From positions 1 to 6,263 of the forward strand of contig QMOF01000136.1 in assembly GCA_003650185.1 (NCBI GenBank): 6,263 bases of DNA, read 5' to 3'. The stretch is from Chloroflexota bacterium. GTDB taxonomy: Bacteria > Chloroflexota > Dehalococcoidia > UBA2247 > RBG-13-53-26. Every line of letters begins with the position of its first letter. The stretch's first letter is position 1. Under the pieces are notes generated by a model. That model was not told the DNA's origin. It ran no database searches and saw only the letters and a program-made list of their open reading frames with translations. Both the position numbers and the translations under genes were made by a program. This document shows, piece after piece, positions 5,823-6,263 of the stretch.

Positions 5823-6263
5823 GAGTGATGGTTGTCGGTGGCGGCGCCCGGGAACATACCCTGGCCTGGAAGTTACGGAGCAGCTCCAAGGTAGAGCAGC
5901 TCTATGTAGCCCCGGGAAATGCTGGCACCGGGGCTATCGCGCAGAATCTGGATGTCTCGCCCACGGACATCCAGTCACTGGCCAGCGCCGCACGAGAGCA
6001 TAGGATCGACCTGACGGTGGTTGGGCCCGAGGCACCTCTGGCCGCTGGTATTGTTGATTTCTTCCAGAAGGAGGGCCTGCGCATCTTCGGCCCGACCCAG
6101 GCAGCCACCCGGATCGAGTCCAGTAAGGTCTTCGCCAAAGGACTGATGCAGAAGTACGGCATCCCCTGCGCCCGCGGACAAGTCTTTTCCTCACGCTCAG
6201 AGGCGGTCGACTATGTCAGGTCAAGACCAGCCCCTATTGTCATCAAGGCGGATGGGCTGGCGG
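5819..6263 (+). CDS. purD: Phosphoribosylamine-glycine ligase (GAR synthetase), N-terminal part, cut by window edge
   Basis: PurD joins glycine to phosphoribosylamine with ATP, the second step of de novo purine synthesis. The visible 148 codons read MRVMVVGGGAREHTLAW, then YVAPGNAGTGAIAQN, VVGPEAPLAAGIVDFF and GLRIFGPTQAATRIESSK, all in the order and spacing of the PurD N-terminal domain. The ATP-grasp domain begins around SSKVFAKGLMQKYGIPCA and reaches IKADGLA at the edge. About a third of a typical 420-430 aa protein is present; the rest is outside. Start TTG 5819 overlaps the upstream TGA (5820-5822) as TTGA, which implies translational coupling with the acyl-CoA synthetase gene and membership of the guaA operon. 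GGGAREH differs from the common GGREH only by an Ala for Gly. Confidence 0.95.
   Translation, partial: MRVMVVGGGAREHTLAWKLRSSSKVEQLYVAPGNAGTGAIAQNLDVSPTDIQSLASAAREHRIDLTVVGPEAPLAAGIVDFFQKEGLRIFGPTQAATRIESSKVFAKGLMQKYGIPCARGQVFSSRSEAVDYVRSRPAPIVIKADGLA

Noticed and set aside
5761..6003. 80-codon plus-strand frame across the synthetase/purD junction
   Set aside because: It is out of frame with both recognised proteins, and PurD motifs occupy another frame.

Overview
The window is high-GC, densely coded bacterial DNA. Two operon-like blocks flank a single flavoenzyme gene, and both window edges cut through genes. I infer a member of the Chloroflexota, perhaps Dehalococcoidia-like. The grounds are the GC-rich codon use, the style of the GMP synthase (N-terminal extension, then DLGSQYSMLIARRVRE) and the gene mix. 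This is recollection, not a search, so treat the taxonomy as tentative.

Left block, minus strand (1-687): a gene for archease is followed 15 nt later by the first 86 codons of rtcB, the 3'-phosphate/5'-OH RNA ligase. Archease is the activator of RtcB, so this is a compact RNA-repair operon. It is transcribed leftward from the gap at about 690-870.

Middle (875-2551, plus strand): a monocistronic FAD-dependent dehydrogenase of the 3-ketosteroid Delta1-dehydrogenase / fumarate reductase flavoprotein superfamily. It has its own likely promoter (TATAAT at 835-840) and a good ribosome binding site in front of a GTG start. It diverges from the RNA-repair operon.

Right block, plus strand (2717-6263): guaA (GMP synthase), then a CoA-binding, ADP-forming acyl-CoA synthetase alpha-subunit-like gene 7 nt later, then purD (GAR synthetase), cut by the window end. 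The purD TTG start overlaps the preceding stop codon. The tight spacing implies one transcript, probably from a promoter at 2619-2648, which would join two purine-biosynthesis steps to an enzyme of acyl-CoA/ATP interconversion. The synthetase is the least expected member: it has the phospho-histidine motif but no ATP-grasp half, and several family motifs are altered.

I saw no tRNA, rRNA, CRISPR array, insertion sequence or convincing intrinsic terminator. No gene-free stretch exceeds 170 bases. Most of the window looks like ordinary core metabolism. The points worth a second look are the lone synthetase subunit inside a purine operon, the long acidic N-terminal extension of GuaA, and the guaA leader, which has a possible mini-ORF overlapping the guaA start.
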